A stretch of DNA of 64,000 bases from JANRKB01 sp033763695. Lineage in GTDB: Bacteria; Planctomycetota; Phycisphaerae; Phycisphaerales; UBA1924. A program made the translations under genes and the position numbers. The stretch's first letter is position 1, and each line of letters starts with the position of its first letter. The notes under the pieces were generated by a model. It saw only the letters and a list, made by a program, of their open reading frames with translations. It did no database searches and had not been told where the DNA came from. Positions 41,997 through 51,625 of this stretch are shown here, piece after piece. The stretch spans positions 248,001-312,000 of the forward strand of contig JANRKB010000043.1 in NCBI GenBank assembly GCA_033763695.1, written 5' to 3'.

Positions 41997-43217
41997 ATGG
42001 ACCACGACGAGAGAAGAGTTGACATGGCACGCCGCAAGCCGCAACCACAACCCGAGACAACGCCCGAGGCAGTGGCACCACCACTGCGTCTGGTCGGAGG
42101 CCCGGAGGCAGGCACGCCCGGCGTGCTGCTTCTGACCACATGCCAGCTCCGCCGGGCCCGACTGGCCCCGATCGCCGCGGCGCTTGGCCTGAAGGTGGGC
42201 GAACCCAGCGGCGTCGCCGAGGCGCGCGAGCAACTGTCGCGCGGCGAAGCGCTGATGCTGTTCATCGACGCCGACTTGCCGCGGGGCGAAGCGTTTGAGA
42301 TCGTCGCGGACTTCAAGACCGCGCACCCGGAAACCGCGATCGTCATCGTTAGCGATGACAGCAGCCTGGAAGTCGCGATGCGGGCCATGCAGGCCGGCGC
42401 GTGCGACCTGATCCCGTCGACTGTCGCGCTGGACACGGCGGTCGCGCGGCTGCGGCCGCAGGTGCGGCGTGCCGAGAAGATGCACGCGCGTCGCCAGGCG
42501 ATGAACGCGAAGATCGACAAGCTCAAGAGCCTGTGCCGCCAGCTCAACGCGTCGCGGCACGAGGTGACGCGTCACGTCGGCTCGCTGTGCACCAACCTGA
42601 CCGGCGCATATCGCGAGATGGCCGATCAGCTTGAGATGGTCGGACTTTCCAGCGAGTTCAACAGCCTGATCCGCCAGGAACTCGATGTTGAGAGCCTGCT
42701 GCGCACCGCGCTGGAATACATGCTCACCAAGACCGGACCGACCAACGCGGCCGTGTTCCTGCCGGCGACCAGCGGCGACTTCTCGCTGGGTGCGTACGTC
42801 AACTACGACTGCGCCAAGGACACCGCCGAAGTGCTGCTCGACCATCTCGCGGCGGCGCTTGCGCCGAAGTTTGAGACCGAGCGCGAAGTGGTGTTCATGA
42901 ACGCCCGGGGCGAGCTGGAGGCTCGCATCGGCGAGGCCGCGGACTGGCTGCGTGACTCGGCGTGCGTGACGCTGTCGTGCCGCGTCGACGGCGAGTGTCT
43001 CGCGGTGCTGACGCTCTTCCGCGATCGCAGCACGCCGTTCAGCGAATCGCTCCGCCCGATCCTCAAGACGATGGGCGATCTGTTCGGCAAGCAGTTGTCG
43101 CGGATCATCCACGTGCATCATCGCCACCTGCCCAAGAGCAAGTGGGGTGCGCCGGGCGACCCGTGCGACCCCGGATCGCCGCCGGAGCGCGACGACGACA
43201 TCGACCTTGCGGCGTGA
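41997..43217 (+). CDS. Receiver-like plus GAF domain protein
   Basis: 406 residues from ATG 41997; ATG 42024 is an alternative. Residues about 35-160 form a receiver-type fold: GVLLLTTCQLRRARLAPIAA, LMLFIDADLPRGEAF (acceptor-type D in IDADLP) and AIVIVSDDSSLEVAMRAMQA, with no clear switch Lys after SDD. A coiled coil (KMHARRQAMNAKIDKLKSLC, about 160-190) and a GAF-like domain (about 225-385) follow. It is likely the third component of the HDOD kinase operon, 57 bases downstream. With the GAF part it could sense a small molecule or bind a partner. Confidence 0.75.
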   Translation: MDHDERRVDMARRKPQPQPETTPEAVAPPLRLVGGPEAGTPGVLLLTTCQLRRARLAPIAAALGLKVGEPSGVAEAREQLSRGEALMLFIDADLPRGEAFEIVADFKTAHPETAIVIVSDDSSLEVAMRAMQAGACDLIPSTVALDTAVARLRPQVRRAEKMHARRQAMNAKIDKLKSLCRQLNASRHEVTRHVGSLCTNLTGAYREMADQLEMVGLSSEFNSLIRQELDVESLLRTALEYMLTKTGPTNAAVFLPATSGDFSLGAYVNYDCAKDTAEVLLDHLAAALAPKFETEREVVFMNARGELEARIGEAADWLRDSACVTLSCRVDGECLAVLTLFRDRSTPFSESLRPILKTMGDLFGKQLSRIIHVHHRHLPKSKWGAPGDPCDPGSPPERDDDIDLAA

Positions 43218-43265
43218 GCGTCGACGCGAACCGCCCGCAGACCACACGCACCCAGATTCCAAACG

Positions 43266-43293
43266 ACCGTCGGCCCCTTGGCCGGCGGTTTTT
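43266..43293 (+). terminator. Intrinsic terminator of the signalling operon
   Basis: ACCGTCGGCC (43266-43275), loop CCTT, GGCCGGCGGT (one G-U pair), then TTTTT. It is 50 bases past the stop at 43217 and before trpB. Confidence 0.85.
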
Positions 43294-43424
43294 GTTGCTG
43301 CTTTTGCCTCCGATGGTGCGCCCGAACCGGCGGATGGCGGCGAAGGTACTGTCAACGGCCTGTCGGACCGGGGCGTCCAGATCCTTACGCCGCTTGCTCT
43401 TGCGTTCCTCCTACCCTTTGAGCC

Positions 43425-44684
43425 ATGCCTGCCACCATTGCACCCAAGATCTCCGACGTTCCTTCCGAGCAGGGCCGGTTTGGTCGCTTCGGCGGCCAGT
43501 ACGTGCCCGAGACGCTCGTCGCCGCCCTCGACCAACTGACGCAGGTGTACGCCAGCGTGCAGAACGACCGTCGCTTCTGGGAAGAACTCGAAGGCCTGCT
43601 CAAGACCTTCGTCGGCCGCCCCACGCCGATGTACCTGGCGTCGCGCTTGACTGCGGCTGCCGAGGAGATGTCGCGGAAGAACGGGCACGGCGGGCAGGCC
43701 GCACGCATCTGGTTGAAGCGGGAAGACCTCGCGCACACCGGCGCGCACAAGATCAACAACACGCTCGGGCAAGGCTTGCTCTGTCGCAAGATGGGCAAGA
43801 AGCGGATCATCGCCGAGACGGGCGCCGGGCAGCACGGCGTGGCGTCGGCGACGGCCGCGGCACACCTGGGCCTGAAGTGCGATGTCTACATGGGCGCGGA
43901 GGACGTGCGTCGCCAGCGGCTGAACGTGATCCGCATGAAGATCATGGGCGCACGCGTGATCGAGGTGGAGTCAGGCTCGCGCACGCTCAAGGACGCGACC
44001 AACGAAGCGATGCGCGACTGGATGGGATCGGTCGAGCACACGCACTACATCATCGGCTCGGTTGTCGGGCCGCACCCATTCCCGATGATCGTGCGCGACT
44101 TCCAGTCGGTCATCGGCAATGAGACCAAGGCGCAGTGCCTGCGGATCTTGCAGCGTTTGCCTGACGCGGTGGTGGCGTGCGTCGGCGGCGGGTCCAATGC
44201 CGCGGGCATGTTCTATCCGTTTGTCGATGATGAGAAGGTGAAGCTCGTGGGCGTTGAGGCCGGCGGCCACAGCCCCGCGCCGGGAGAGCACGCCGCGTCG
44301 ATCTCGATGGGTTCGCCGGGGATCCTGCACGGCTCGCTGAGCTATGTGCTGCAGGACGAGTCGGGCCAGACCGCCAACGTGCACTCGTGCAGCGCGGGCC
44401 TGGATTATCCGGGCGTCGGTCCCGAGCACGCGTATTGGAAGGACGCCGGACGCGTGACCTACACGGCGGTCACCGACAATCAGGCGCTGGATGCCTTCAC
44501 GCTGTTGGCGCAGACCGAGGGCATCATCCCCGCGCTGGAGACTTCCCACGCTGTTGCTGAAGCCGTGCGGCTTGCTTCGACGATGAACAGCGAGCAGCAC
44601 GTGGTGATCTGCTGCTCAGGGCGCGGCGACAAGGACGTTGAGGAAGCCGCCCGCCTACTGGCCGCCCGCGCGGCGCAGTCGTGA
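43425..44684 (+). CDS. trpB: Tryptophan synthase beta subunit
   Basis: 419 residues from ATG 43425. It has GRFGRFGGQYVPETLVAALD, the PLP lysine in HTGAHKINNTLGQGLL, ETGAGQHGVASATAAAHLGL and the phosphate loop VGGGSNAAGM. It converts indole and serine to tryptophan. No trpA is next to it in this window, so the alpha partner must be elsewhere. The length and canonical loops match the TrpB1 type, which works with TrpA. Confidence 0.95.
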   Translation: MPATIAPKISDVPSEQGRFGRFGGQYVPETLVAALDQLTQVYASVQNDRRFWEELEGLLKTFVGRPTPMYLASRLTAAAEEMSRKNGHGGQAARIWLKREDLAHTGAHKINNTLGQGLLCRKMGKKRIIAETGAGQHGVASATAAAHLGLKCDVYMGAEDVRRQRLNVIRMKIMGARVIEVESGSRTLKDATNEAMRDWMGSVEHTHYIIGSVVGPHPFPMIVRDFQSVIGNETKAQCLRILQRLPDAVVACVGGGSNAAGMFYPFVDDEKVKLVGVEAGGHSPAPGEHAASISMGSPGILHGSLSYVLQDESGQTANVHSCSAGLDYPGVGPEHAYWKDAGRVTYTAVTDNQALDAFTLLAQTEGIIPALETSHAVAEAVRLASTMNSEQHVVICCSGRGDKDVEEAARLLAARAAQS

Positions 44685-44835
44685 CGGATTCGGTTCGCAA
44701 CCCTTGCGTCTCTTGCCTCGTGCCTCGATGCCCCTCGCCTTGATGCCTTCGTTGTCGACGCACCTTTCTTTGCCGCGTCGCCCCTGCCTTTGTCCTCTCT
44801 GTGTGTCGGTGCCTTTGGGTTGAAAGTTCCTTGCC

Positions 44836-46785
44836 GTGACGCGCTTCCCGGTTCATTTCGCGCTGGCCATCGCGCTCCTTGCGGGTGCGGCGGTGCCACT
44901 GGCCCAGGCCAAGCAGCGCGATGTGGCGACGCGGCCTGTGACGCCGCAGCCCGACGGCGCGATCACCGCCGAGCAGCGGCTCGCAGCGGCACGCGTGCTG
45001 CTCAAAAGCCCCGACGATCGTGCCGCCCGCCAGCGGGTCGCGCAGGCGTTCGCCCGCGGTCCGTCGGACCCGGAGGCGATCGCACTGCTCACGGCGATGC
45101 AAGACGGCATCGCGACCAGTGACGCCCCCGCGTGGTTCGGGCCGCTGAGCCTGATGGCCAACGACCCGCAGCGCATTCGCAATCCGCTGGTGATTGGCGC
45201 GCTCTCGTCGTTCCGCACCCGCGACGCGGCGCGGCTGCTGGTGCGGGCTTTGCCGGTCGTGGATGACGCGGTGCGGCCGCAGGTGTTCGCGGCCCTGGCG
45301 CGGCTGAGCGGACGCGATGACCTGGGCGACGACGCCTCCGCATGGGCCCGATGGCTGGCCGAGGCCGAGCGCCAGAGTGAGTCACAGTGGCGCTCGGCGT
45401 TGCTGGATGGCATCGGAGCGCGGGCCGATCGGCTCGACGCCGCACGCGATTCTGCGCTTGCGCGCCTGGCCGAGGGCTATGCCCGATTGCATCTGGCGAC
45501 GCCGCCCGAGCAACGCTCGGCGCTGCTGGCGTCGATGCTCGCAGATCCGCTCGCGGCGGTCTGTGGGCAGGGCATGGAGCTTGTGTCGCGAGAACTTGCC
45601 GCCACCAACCGCCTGGATGCGAGCGTGGGTGACGCGGCGGTGGGCGTGCTGGCACGCCCGGAGCCGGAGCTTCGGGCCAGTGCGGCGTTGCTTGTCAATC
45701 AACTCGTTCCCGCGGGCGGGCCCGAGGCGGTGCGGCGCGCGCTGGGACGGGAGACCGATCCGCGCGTGGCGGCGGCGCTGCTGCAGACCGCGACGCGTTG
45801 GCCCTCGCGCGAAGTCGGCGATGCCGCGCTCGCGTGGATGAGCGTTGATTCTCCCGCGCGGGCCGCGGCGTGCGATGCTGCGTGGGCGATGTTGCGGGCG
45901 GGTGGCCTGGACTTTTCTCAGCAGCAACGAGCCTTGGAGTCACTCCGCGATCTGCCGCCGAGCGATCGGCCCGCCTCGGCGTGCTCCATGCTCGCGTGGC
46001 TGGGCACGGATGAGGACCGTCGCTCGCTGGTTGAACTGCTCACGGGCATCGACGCGGCCAAGCGGCTGGCCAGCGCCGAAGCGCTCGCGCCCTATCCCGA
46101 GTTTGAGCAGGCGATCATCGATGCCTCGGCACGCGACGCAACGCTGTTGAACGCCGCGGTGCGCGCGGTGGTGCTGCACGATCAGACGGTGCGCGGTTTT
46201 GAGGCGATCAATCGGGCGAGCGCTGGCGGCGAAGGGCGGCGTGCCGCACTGGTCGCGATCGCCGCGGTGCTGCCCGCCGAGGACCTGCTGACAGTGGGCA
46301 ATGCGATGGGCGGCGACCCGCTGCAGGAGGCGGTGCTGGCGCAGTTCGTCAATCCGGTGCGGTTGATGTCGGAGCGCGTCGACCCGCAGCGCCGCGATGC
46401 GCTGGCGCAGGGCCTCGTGCTGCTCGCGCGGCGTCGCATTGAGCTTGACCTGCCCGCCGAGGCGCTCAGCGCACTCGATCAGCTTCCGTCGCTCGGTACT
46501 TTGGGCGAGAAAGTCGCGACCGCGGCCGAGGTGGCCCGTCTTCGCATCGTCGCGCTGCTGATGCTCGGACGGATCGATGCGGCCACCGAGACGGATGACG
46601 CTCCAGGCGCGGACCCGGCGACGCCCGATGCGGAAGCCTGGCTTGAGGGGCTGGAACGCAGCCTCTCCAAGCCGCACGCGGCCCAAATCGTCGCACATGT
46701 GCGGGCCAAGCTCACGCCATCGCTCAATGATGCGCAGCGGGCGCGACTGAACGACTTGGCCGCTCGCCTTGCGCCAAAGCCCTGA
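44836..46785 (+). CDS. Exported helical-repeat protein
   Basis: 649 residues from GTG 44836. Signal peptide ends at AQA (about residue 25). The rest is alanine- and leucine-rich helices (RDAARLLVRALPVVDDAVRP, PEQRSALLASMLADPLAAVC) resembling HEAT/ARM-like solenoids. No catalytic motif can be seen. It would be a periplasmic scaffold or binding protein. Its stop is 54 bases from the convergent PEP-CTERM-like gene, and an inverted repeat (46806-46852) lies between. Confidence 0.6.
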   Translation: MTRFPVHFALAIALLAGAAVPLAQAKQRDVATRPVTPQPDGAITAEQRLAAARVLLKSPDDRAARQRVAQAFARGPSDPEAIALLTAMQDGIATSDAPAWFGPLSLMANDPQRIRNPLVIGALSSFRTRDAARLLVRALPVVDDAVRPQVFAALARLSGRDDLGDDASAWARWLAEAERQSESQWRSALLDGIGARADRLDAARDSALARLAEGYARLHLATPPEQRSALLASMLADPLAAVCGQGMELVSRELAATNRLDASVGDAAVGVLARPEPELRASAALLVNQLVPAGGPEAVRRALGRETDPRVAAALLQTATRWPSREVGDAALAWMSVDSPARAAACDAAWAMLRAGGLDFSQQQRALESLRDLPPSDRPASACSMLAWLGTDEDRRSLVELLTGIDAAKRLASAEALAPYPEFEQAIIDASARDATLLNAAVRAVVLHDQTVRGFEAINRASAGGEGRRAALVAIAAVLPAEDLLTVGNAMGGDPLQEAVLAQFVNPVRLMSERVDPQRRDALAQGLVLLARRRIELDLPAEALSALDQLPSLGTLGEKVATAAEVARLRIVALLMLGRIDAATETDDAPGADPATPDAEAWLEGLERSLSKPHAAQIVAHVRAKLTPSLNDAQRARLNDLAARLAPKP

Positions 46786-46805
46786 CTTTCAGACGCGTTG
46801 TGGAC

Positions 46806-46852
46806 GCGTGTGCGCTGCCGCACGGGTGTTTGCGTGGCTTCAGCGCACACGC
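46806..46852. other. 12-base inverted repeat between convergent genes
   Basis: GCGTGTGCGCTG (46806-46817) and its complement CAGCGCACACGC (46841-46852), 23 bases apart. The right arm overlaps the last codons of the PEP-CTERM-like gene. No T run. It may act as a bidirectional transcript end or simply protect both 3' ends. Confidence 0.55.
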
Positions 46853-47448
46853 CGACGAGTGAACGAGGCCGCGCCGAGCGCAAGCAGCGGCAGCGTTCCG
46901 GCCGACGGAATGGCCAGCGTGTAGGAGTCCTGCACGGGCAGATCGGCGAAGACGTAATCAAACGATGAACCGTCGCTGAACGCGAAGGACGCAACTGCGT
47001 TGGGAGCCTCGCCGTTGTTGAACAGGATCGTGCGCGCGTCGTAGTCCCACGTGCCGTCGTCCTTGTCGATGTCCCACTGGCCCTTGAACGAGACGCCCGC
47101 GCCGAAGTTGGCGAACGAGTATGCGAAGAGGTCTGGTCCGCCGTTGTCCTGGAAGCGGTCGCCGGTGATGAGCAGCGCGGCCTGGGTGCCGTCGCCGCCC
47201 GAGAACTGCTCGGCGTTGAGATAGATCTCATCGAAGTTGAAGGACGTGTCGCCGATGGTGAGCGAGAACGACGTGAGCCGCACGCCATCCGCGGAGGTGT
47301 TGGTGAGGGTGAAGGCGGGGGTGTTGAAGGGCATGCCCCCGTCGTTGCCGTTGGTGAGCGAGAGCGACACGGAACCGCCGAGTGCGGCAGCCGCCGACGC
47401 ACCGAGGGCGACCGACGACAGAGCCAACTGTTGACGAAGCGTGCGCAT
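46840..47448 (-). CDS. Secreted protein with PEP-CTERM-like tail
   Basis: 202 residues from ATG 47448, with GGAGG at ideal spacing. Signal peptide ends around ALGG (residue 25). The body holds TNTSADGVRLTSFSLTIGDT, SFNFDEIYLNAEQF and SFKGQWDIDKDDGTWDYDAR, a beta-sandwich look. The tail LAIPSAGTLPLLALGAASFT then RRRVR is PEP-CTERM-like, with SAG in place of PEP. Function unknown. Confidence 0.72.
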   Translation of the reverse strand: MRTLRQQLALSSVALGASAAAALGGSVSLSLTNGNDGGMPFNTPAFTLTNTSADGVRLTSFSLTIGDTSFNFDEIYLNAEQFSGGDGTQAALLITGDRFQDNGGPDLFAYSFANFGAGVSFKGQWDIDKDDGTWDYDARTILFNNGEAPNAVASFAFSDGSSFDYVFADLPVQDSYTLAIPSAGTLPLLALGAASFTRRRVR

Positions 47449-47706
47449 GAGCAACCTCCCACGCGACGGGTCGCAGACCGCGCGCGTCAGACCTTAAGAG
47501 GACCCATAAATCACGCTGACGCAAGCAAACAAGGCATGAAATCTGAGGCAAACGCCTCAAATCGTCGAGCGCGGCACGCCCCTGGCGCGATCGCTCTCCA
47601 GAACATCAACCGCACAAGGCTCGCGACAGCGTGTCCGCCCAGCGTTCCGGGCCAGCGTTCCGGACTGGCGCACCGGCCCGGGGGGGGGACCGGAGGGAAC
47701 GGGGGC

Positions 47707-48138
47707 TCACCTCTTCTGATGCACGCGGCAGAGATCGAGAAACTCGACGCCGCGGCGGAGGTGCGGGATCACGATCGAACCGCCGACGATCAGCGCGACG
47801 TCGAAGCACTCCCACAGTTCCTCATCACTGCAGCCGGCGTTGACACACTGGTCGATGTGGTACGCGATGCAGTCGTCGCAGCGCAACACCATCGACGCGA
47901 CCAGCCCGAGCAGTTCCTTGGTCTTGGCGTCGAGCGCACCGGACTCATAGGTCTTCCCGTCGAGGCTGAAGAACCGCTTGGTGACAAGCGTGCCGCCCGG
48001 GGCGGCGGCGCCATCGGCGCGACGCGGCCGCTCGTGCTCTTCGCCGAGGATGCGCTGGTTCATACGGGCGCGATACTGCTGGAACTGCTCGAAGCGATCG
48101 CCGTTGCCTGTGCTTGACGCGTGGGTGTGAGAACTCAT
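47707..48138 (-). CDS. AhpD/carboxymuconolactone decarboxylase-like protein
   Basis: 143 residues. The core GALDAKTKELLGLVASMVLR followed by CDDCIAYHIDQCVNAGCSDE has the AhpD-like CxxC and a downstream His (CDDCIAYH). Proteins with this pattern are often thiol peroxidase-type redox enzymes acting with peroxiredoxins or as alkylhydroperoxidases. It is 42 bases downstream of a PLP decarboxylase gene on the same strand, a probable operon. A G9 run and other G tracts follow the stop (47680-47704). Confidence 0.85.
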   Translation of the reverse strand: MSSHTHASSTGNGDRFEQFQQYRARMNQRILGEEHERPRRADGAAAPGGTLVTKRFFSLDGKTYESGALDAKTKELLGLVASMVLRCDDCIAYHIDQCVNAGCSDEELWECFDVALIVGGSIVIPHLRRGVEFLDLCRVHQKR

Positions 48139-48180
48139 GCCCAGAGCATAAGGCGGACCTTTGCATCAATCAGGACAGGC

Positions 48181-49797
48181 TCAGATGCGATGGTGGGCTG
48201 TCGCGCTCGCGAGAATCTCCCAGGCTCGCTCGACGTGGGCGCGTTTGGTCAGGCTTGCGCCGATCGCCATCCGCAGAACGAGGCGTGTGCCGACGACCTC
48301 GCCGCGCTCGTCGAAGGTCGGGAGCACGGTGTGGGTGAAGTAGATCTCGCCTTGGGCGTTGATCCGCTCCATGAAGGACTTGTTGAAGGCATCGACAGCA
48401 CGATCGTCCATGGCCGCGCTGCCGCGCAGGCGAAAGCACACGAGATTCATCGTGCGCGGTGCACACACTTCGAATCGCGCGTCCGCGACGATCCGCTCCT
48501 CGAGCCACGCGGCGAGGTCGATGTGCTCGCCGACGTAGGTTCGGAGCGCGGCAAGCCCAAAGCGGCGCAGCACGAACCACAACTTCAGGGCACGGAAGCG
48601 CCGCCCCAGCGGGACTTGCCAATCGCGATAGTCGATCACGCTGCCGGAATCGCTCTGGGCGTTGCGCAGGTATTCGGGCGTGATCGAGAGGGCACTCGTC
48701 AGCGAGCGGCGATCACTGGTCCAGAAGCAATCGCAGTCAAAGTTGGTCAGCAGCCACTTGTGCGGGTTGAAGCAGATGGAATCGCAGCGTGCGATGCCGT
48801 CGGGGATTCCGAGCATGGCGCGATACTCGGGGCAGATGGCGATCGCGCCCGCGTGGGCCGCGTCGACGTGCAGCCAACCGGTGCGGCGCTGCGGCACGCC
48901 GAAGAAGCCCGCGCGCTGGGCCGCATTCGCGACGCCGGCGAGATCGTCGATGGCGGTGCAGCCGGTGGTGCCCAGCGTCGCGGCGATGAAGCACGGGGCG
49001 CGGCCTGCACTCAGGTCTTCGCGGATCCACCGCTCCAACACATCGGCACGCATGCGAAACGCGCGATCGACCGGGACCAGACGCACGTGGGTTCGATCGT
49101 CGGCGTCGTCGGCGATGCCCGCGAGCATCGCCGCCTTCACGACCGATGAGTGGGCCTGCTGCGAGGCGTAGACGACGTACTCGGGTCGCCCGCGCGAGGG
49201 TTGGCCCGCGGCTTGGTCACGCAGAGCGCGGCGGACGCGATCGCGTCCGGCGACCATCGCCACCAGCGTTGCCTCGCTCGCGGTGCCTTGAATCACGCCG
49301 CCCGCGTTGTTGGTGGTGTCGGGAACATCAGAGAACGCCGCAGGCAGTCCGATCGCCTTGCCGAGCCAGTGCATAACGCGGGTCTCGACTTCGGTGGCCG
49401 CGGGGCTGGTGGCCCAGAGCATGCCGTTGACGCCAAGACCCGCGCTGAGCAGTTCGCCGAGCACACCGGGCGTGGAAATGTTCGCGGGGAAGAACGCGTA
49501 GAAGTTCGGCGATTGCCAGTGGGTCAACCCGGGCACGACCACGCGATCCAGATCGCTGAGGATGTCGTGCCAGGACTCGGCCCGCTCGGGCGCATCGCTG
49601 GGAAGAGCCGCGGCGATGGAGCCCGGCACGCTTTGCGACAGCACGGGCAGGGGTTCGTCGGCTTCTTGGCCACGCTCGAGCCGCGACCAATAGTCGGCCA
49701 GCCAAGCGAGTGCCTCGCCACCGATCTGCTTGAGTTCTTCCCCGTCCAGCGGCGGGGGCACGGGGGCTGTCGGAGAGGCTGATGCCGGCAGGGTCAT
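48181..49797 (-). CDS. PLP-dependent aromatic L-amino-acid decarboxylase-like enzyme
   Basis: 538 residues from ATG 49797. Group II decarboxylase features: LTHWQSPNFYAFFPANISTP, TSPAATEVETRVMHWLGKAI, GVIQGTASEATLVAMVAGRD, WLHVDAAHAGAI (PLP Asp in DAAH) and the lysine SICFNPHKWLLTNFDC. It decarboxylates aromatic or acidic amino acids; the HVDAAHAG and HKW text points to the DOPA/Trp decarboxylase branch. Without a catalytic loop comparison, an aldehyde synthase activity cannot be excluded. A co-encoded AhpD-like protein could deal with peroxide from that reaction. Confidence 0.88.
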   Translation of the reverse strand: MTLPASASPTAPVPPPLDGEELKQIGGEALAWLADYWSRLERGQEADEPLPVLSQSVPGSIAAALPSDAPERAESWHDILSDLDRVVVPGLTHWQSPNFYAFFPANISTPGVLGELLSAGLGVNGMLWATSPAATEVETRVMHWLGKAIGLPAAFSDVPDTTNNAGGVIQGTASEATLVAMVAGRDRVRRALRDQAAGQPSRGRPEYVVYASQQAHSSVVKAAMLAGIADDADDRTHVRLVPVDRAFRMRADVLERWIREDLSAGRAPCFIAATLGTTGCTAIDDLAGVANAAQRAGFFGVPQRRTGWLHVDAAHAGAIAICPEYRAMLGIPDGIARCDSICFNPHKWLLTNFDCDCFWTSDRRSLTSALSITPEYLRNAQSDSGSVIDYRDWQVPLGRRFRALKLWFVLRRFGLAALRTYVGEHIDLAAWLEERIVADARFEVCAPRTMNLVCFRLRGSAAMDDRAVDAFNKSFMERINAQGEIYFTHTVLPTFDERGEVVGTRLVLRMAIGASLTKRAHVERAWEILASATAHHRI

Positions 49798-49972
49798 GGG
49801 CAAGGATAATCCGCCGCGCTCTTCCCGGACGTTGGCGTCTTTCTTGGGTGGAAATGCCCGCGGGATCTTGTGCCGCGGGCGGGCGCGGGTAGATTGACAG
49901 GGAGGGTGAATGGGTCGCGTGCGGCATGCGCTCTCGCTTCGCGCGCGGCTGACGACCGGGGCCGGAGTTTGC

Positions 49973-51607
49973 ATGCGTGTGCCGCGAACTCAACGCGCGT
50001 GTTGGTTGCTGCTCGTCGTGGGCGCGGCGGTGGCTCCGCGCGTTGCCGTCGCGGCAGCGCTCGACGAGCCACGCGATCTGCTGCCTGATCTCATCGCGCG
50101 CCAGGCCGACCTGCTCGATCGCGTCCAGCAGACCGTCGGGACGCCGCCGAACACGTCAACGCTCCTGCGCGTGTCAAACAGTGGCGCCAACATCGGCGAC
50201 GGCGTGATGCAGGTCGAGGGCATTCTCCCCGCCAACCCCGACGGCTCCGAGGACGTGCTCCAGCGCATTTACCGAAGCGACGGCAGCAACTACACGCGCT
50301 TCGCGGGACGCTTCACGTACCATCCCGGGCACAAGCACTTCCACCTGGACAACTGGGCGATGTTCCGCATCTGTGCGATCGCCGCCGACGGCGGCGTCGG
50401 ACCGACGCTGCGCTCAGGACGCAAGGCCTCGTACTGCCTACTCGACTCCGCGGCGTACGACCTGTCGATCCCCGGCGCCAGCGCGGCCGCACGCTACCTC
50501 ACATGCAACACGCTGCTCCAAGGGATCAGCGTCGGGTGGATGGATACCTACGGCAAGAACCTGCCGGGCCAGGACATCGACATCACAGGCTTGCCCGACG
50601 GCGACTACTGGCTCGAGACCGAGATCGACCCGGACAACGTCTTGCTCGAGAAAGACGAAACCAACAACGCCGCCCGCGTTCGCATCACGATCAACAACGC
50701 CAACGGCACGCGGCTGCCTCCAGACGCCTTCGAGCCCAACAACGCGCTCGCTGACGTGCGCGGCATGCCCGTCGACACGCTCAACTCTTCGAACCTCGGG
50801 CCGTGCAGCCCGGAGCGGGTCGTCGATGCACTGACGATCCACGACGCCAACGACGTTGATGTCTTCCGCTTCTATTCGGCGGCGACGGGCACGGCCAACG
50901 ACAGCGTGCGCATCGAGTTCATTCACTCCGCCGGCGACCTCAACCTCCAGCTCTTTGACGACACGGACACGCTGGTCGCGACCTCCAGCGGGCTGAGCAA
51001 CATCGAGAGCATCTCGCTCGCGGGCAGGCCGCGCGGCTGGTACTCGGCGCGCGTCACCGGCTTCTCCGGAGCGCGAAGCCCCTACTACCGCGTGGTGATT
51101 GATCCGCCCGCGGCACCTGCGCCCAGCGTGCAGATGCTCTTCCCCGACGCGGGCGATCATCAGTACATCCACGGCATCGACGCCGTGCTCCTACGTTGGA
51201 GCGCGTCGGATCCGACCGACAACCCCACGTGGGTCACGCTGTGGTTCAATGCCGTACCTGAGCGCGACGGCAACGAGATCTCCGTCGAGACGGTGCGTCT
51301 TGTGCCGGGGGCGCAAAGCTGCGCCGTGCTGAACTCGGCGCACATCCCGCCAGGGACATGGTGGGTCTATGCGGAGATCACCAACGGCGGCGGCACGAGC
51401 GGGTCATGGTCTGACGGCACGATCACACTGCTCGATGAGCACTGCGACGCGGACCTGAATCACGATGGTGTTGTCAACGCCACGGATCTTGACACGTTCC
51501 TCGCCGCGTTCGCCGAGGGCGACGTGATCTCGGACATCAATCAAGATGACTTCATCACGTTCGAGGACTTCGATGACTTCATCGAGCATCTCGAAGCAGG
51601 ATGCTGA
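49973..51607 (+). CDS. Secreted lysyl oxidase with PPC-type domain and dockerin-like end
   Basis: 544 residues from ATG 49973, with GGAG upstream. Signal peptide of about 28 residues. The lysyl oxidase domain (about 40-240) has the copper-binding HPGHKHFHLDNWAMFRI, CLLDSAAYDL, CNTLLQGISVGWMDTYGKNL and GDYWLETEIDPDN. A Pro-rich PPC-like beta domain follows. The C-terminal module has calcium loops DADLNHDGVVNATDLDTFLA and SDINQDDFITFEDFDDFIEH, ending LEAGC. Copper-dependent oxidation of lysine to allysine would cross-link extracellular proteins. It is divergent from the decarboxylase gene. Confidence 0.88.
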   Translation: MRVPRTQRACWLLLVVGAAVAPRVAVAAALDEPRDLLPDLIARQADLLDRVQQTVGTPPNTSTLLRVSNSGANIGDGVMQVEGILPANPDGSEDVLQRIYRSDGSNYTRFAGRFTYHPGHKHFHLDNWAMFRICAIAADGGVGPTLRSGRKASYCLLDSAAYDLSIPGASAAARYLTCNTLLQGISVGWMDTYGKNLPGQDIDITGLPDGDYWLETEIDPDNVLLEKDETNNAARVRITINNANGTRLPPDAFEPNNALADVRGMPVDTLNSSNLGPCSPERVVDALTIHDANDVDVFRFYSAATGTANDSVRIEFIHSAGDLNLQLFDDTDTLVATSSGLSNIESISLAGRPRGWYSARVTGFSGARSPYYRVVIDPPAAPAPSVQMLFPDAGDHQYIHGIDAVLLRWSASDPTDNPTWVTLWFNAVPERDGNEISVETVRLVPGAQSCAVLNSAHIPPGTWWVYAEITNGGGTSGSWSDGTITLLDEHCDADLNHDGVVNATDLDTFLAAFAEGDVISDINQDDFITFEDFDDFIEHLEAGC

Positions 51608-51625
51608 GCCGCGCGAGGAACGCGC

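Noticed and set aside
47680..47704. G-quadruplex-like G9 tract with further G runs
   Set aside because: It fits a G4 pattern, but it lies beyond the end of a gene with nothing else to support a role.
49856..49880. GCCCGCGG/CCGCGGGC hairpin between divergent genes
   Set aside because: Could be an operator, but such GC-rich palindromes are expected by chance in this DNA and it has no T run or second copy.
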